From NCBI GenBank assembly GCA_018814465.1, contig JAHIZR010000205.1:1-6639 (forward strand): a stretch of 6,639 nt of DNA, in the 5' to 3' direction. A model generated the notes under the pieces. The model saw only the letters and a program-made list of their open reading frames with translations. It was not told where the DNA came from and ran no database searches. The position numbers and the translations under genes were made by a program. Of the stretch, positions 5,623 through 6,639 are shown one piece after another (the stretch's first letter is position 1; each line of letters opens with the position of its first letter). This stretch comes from a bacterium (GTDB taxonomy: Bacteria; Electryoneota; RPQS01).

Positions 5623-6542
5623 ATCCCGAAACCGCAGCAATCCAATTCAATGATCTGCGCCGCAGCTATGGTGTTGCACCGGCGTTGGCGGGACTCTCTC
5701 TCGACGTATTCAAAGGAGAGATTGTCGGGCTGATCGGTCCTGACGGTGCGGGAAAGTCGACAGCGATGAGGATCGCCTGCGCACTCATCAAACCGGACAG
5801 CGGCATGGCCGTCATCGCCGGATTCGATCCGGTGACGCAGCCGCAGCGCGTCAAAGAACATATCGGCTACATGCCGCAGCGTTTCAGTCTCTACCCTGAT
5901 CTTAGCGTCATCGAGAATCTGCGTTTTTTTGCCGATCTCTATGCAATCCCGGATGGCAAACGAATACAGCAGGAACAACGCCTGCTTGAATTCAGCCGCT
6001 TGGAACCCTTTAAAAATCGCAGAGCAGGACAGCTTTCGGGCGGAATGAAGCAAAAGCTCGCGCTTTCCTGTACATTGATTCATGCGCCGGATATTCTGTT
6101 CTTGGATGAACCGACAACCGGAGTGGATCCGGTCAGCCGGCAGGAATTCTGGACAATCCTTCGTGAGCTGGCGCAATCCGATAAAGCGCTGCTGGTCAGT
6201 ACTCCGTACATGGATGAAGCGGAATTGTGCGATCGCATCGTCCTGATGCATCAGGGTGCGACTCTGGCGGCCGGATCTCCCGACAGAATACCGGAATTGT
6301 TTCCCCGGAAGCTGATCGAGATTATCAGTGCGGACATTGAGGAAGTCATTGATCGCTTGAAGCAAATCACGAATATCGAAATTCACCGCATCGGCGGCAA
6401 GCTCCGCATCGTCCATAATGACCCGAAGCTGCTGGAACGGCTTCGCGAACTGCTGAAAGATCTCGAATTGACCTTACAAGACGTCCCGCCTTCAATTGAA
6501 GAGACCTTGATTTATTTAATGCAGCACGAGCAGGCAGCATGA
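5619..6542 (+). CDS. ABC transporter ATPase, equivalent of the first half of YbhF
   Basis: A 307-residue cytoplasmic nucleotide-binding subunit of an ABC-2-type exporter. Motifs in order: Walker A GPDGAGKST (40-48), Q-loop Gln87 in GYMPQRFSLY, signature LSGGMKQK (139-146), Walker B ILFLDEP (159-165) and D-loop GVDP. The switch position is STPYMDEAE, with Pro196 (codon CCG) where active ATPases have His. GPDGAGK in Walker A and the non-histidine switch are both features I recall from the N-terminal half of E. coli YbhF, so this looks like the non-canonical partner of an asymmetric pair. A C-terminal extension of about 85 residues follows the core, as in the DrrA/YbhF group. The start overlaps the adaptor stop and the stop overlaps the next ATPase start, both as ATGA, so translational coupling is likely; only a poor GGA precedes the ATG. 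Confidence 0.94.
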   Translation: MNPETAAIQFNDLRRSYGVAPALAGLSLDVFKGEIVGLIGPDGAGKSTAMRIACALIKPDSGMAVIAGFDPVTQPQRVKEHIGYMPQRFSLYPDLSVIENLRFFADLYAIPDGKRIQQEQRLLEFSRLEPFKNRRAGQLSGGMKQKLALSCTLIHAPDILFLDEPTTGVDPVSRQEFWTILRELAQSDKALLVSTPYMDEAELCDRIVLMHQGATLAAGSPDRIPELFPRKLIEIISADIEEVIDRLKQITNIEIHRIGGKLRIVHNDPKLLERLRELLKDLELTLQDVPPSIEETLIYLMQHEQAA

Positions 6543-6639
6543 GAATTCGCCCGACAAGCGCTGCGCCGCCCAATATAGACGGCATTGCGGTCTATGCCCG
6601 CGGCTTGACGCGCCGCTTCGGCAATTTCACTGCGGTGGA
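6539..6639 (+). CDS. Second ABC transporter ATPase, N-terminal end only
   Basis: The frame opens at ATG 6539 and is still open at the window edge, giving 33 codons. After a short Pro/Ala-rich leader (about residues 5-13) it reads YARGLTRRFGNFTAV, the usual first strand and A-loop of an ABC ATPase: the aromatic after RR is the adenine-stacking position. This closely resembles the start of the second nucleotide-binding half of YbhF (LTKKFGDF). Together with the preceding ATPase it would make the heterodimer that powers the pump. The Walker motifs lie outside the window, so its catalytic state cannot be judged. The ATGA overlap with the upstream gene supports this start. Confidence 0.8.
   Translation, partial: MRIRPTSAAPPNIDGIAVYARGLTRRFGNFTAV

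Noticed and set aside
5535..6416. Long minus-strand open frame of 293 codons
   Set aside because: It lies entirely opposite the end of the adaptor and the ATPase gene, which have clear motifs; it shows no recognisable domain and is a shadow of their codon usage.
1..6639. CRISPR array, tRNA/rRNA, insertion sequence or phage genes
   Set aside because: No regularly spaced direct repeats, no tRNA-like arms, no transposase motifs and no terminal inverted repeats were seen on either strand.

Overview
This window comes from a Gram-negative bacterium. The evidence is an outer-membrane efflux factor, a lipoprotein membrane-fusion protein and a Blc-type lipocalin, all of which need a diderm envelope. 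Coding DNA is moderately GC-rich and the regulatory gap at 2316-2704 is clearly AT-rich. Shine-Dalgarno signals are uneven: there is a clear GGAGG before the outer-membrane factor and almost nothing before the TetR gene. The sequence alone does not fix the phylum. Protein similarity would fit a delta-proteobacterial or FCB/candidate-phylum lineage, but that is a guess.

Left part (1-2315), all on the plus strand and loosely packed: the C-terminal half of a flavin reductase-family protein (1-322); a secreted Blc-like lipocalin 10 bp later (333-908); a decayed remnant of a ZIP/GufA-type metal transporter (about 943-1163) with an in-frame stop, a large internal deletion and a frame change; and an exported protein of unknown function (1194-2315).

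Middle (2316-2704): a 389-bp AT-rich gap with no convincing gene. It holds an interrupted inverted repeat (2540-2575) and, directly against the next start codon, a TTGAC-N6-GTCAA dyad that is probably the autoregulatory operator of the TetR gene. A further copy of the half-site lies upstream at 2642-2652.

Right part (2705-6639): a tightly coupled export operon: TetR repressor, TolC-like outer-membrane factor, HlyD-type lipoprotein adaptor, ABC ATPase 1, and the start of ABC ATPase 2, which runs off the window. Three junctions are ATGA overlaps and one is a 36-bp gap. The layout matches the E. coli CecR(YbiH)-YbhG-YbhF-YbhS-YbhR system, except that the two ATPase halves fused in YbhF are separate genes here and a dedicated outer-membrane factor is included. 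ABC-2 permease genes are expected just downstream. The repressor would release the operon when it binds a toxic ligand, and the four protein types would form a trans-envelope pump. The first ATPase has proline in place of the H-loop histidine, so the ATPase pair is probably asymmetric.

I found no CRISPR array, RNA gene, insertion sequence or clearly new system. The observations most worth following up are the ZIP gene fossil, the operator at the TetR start codon, the degenerate H-loop and the uncharacterised exported protein.
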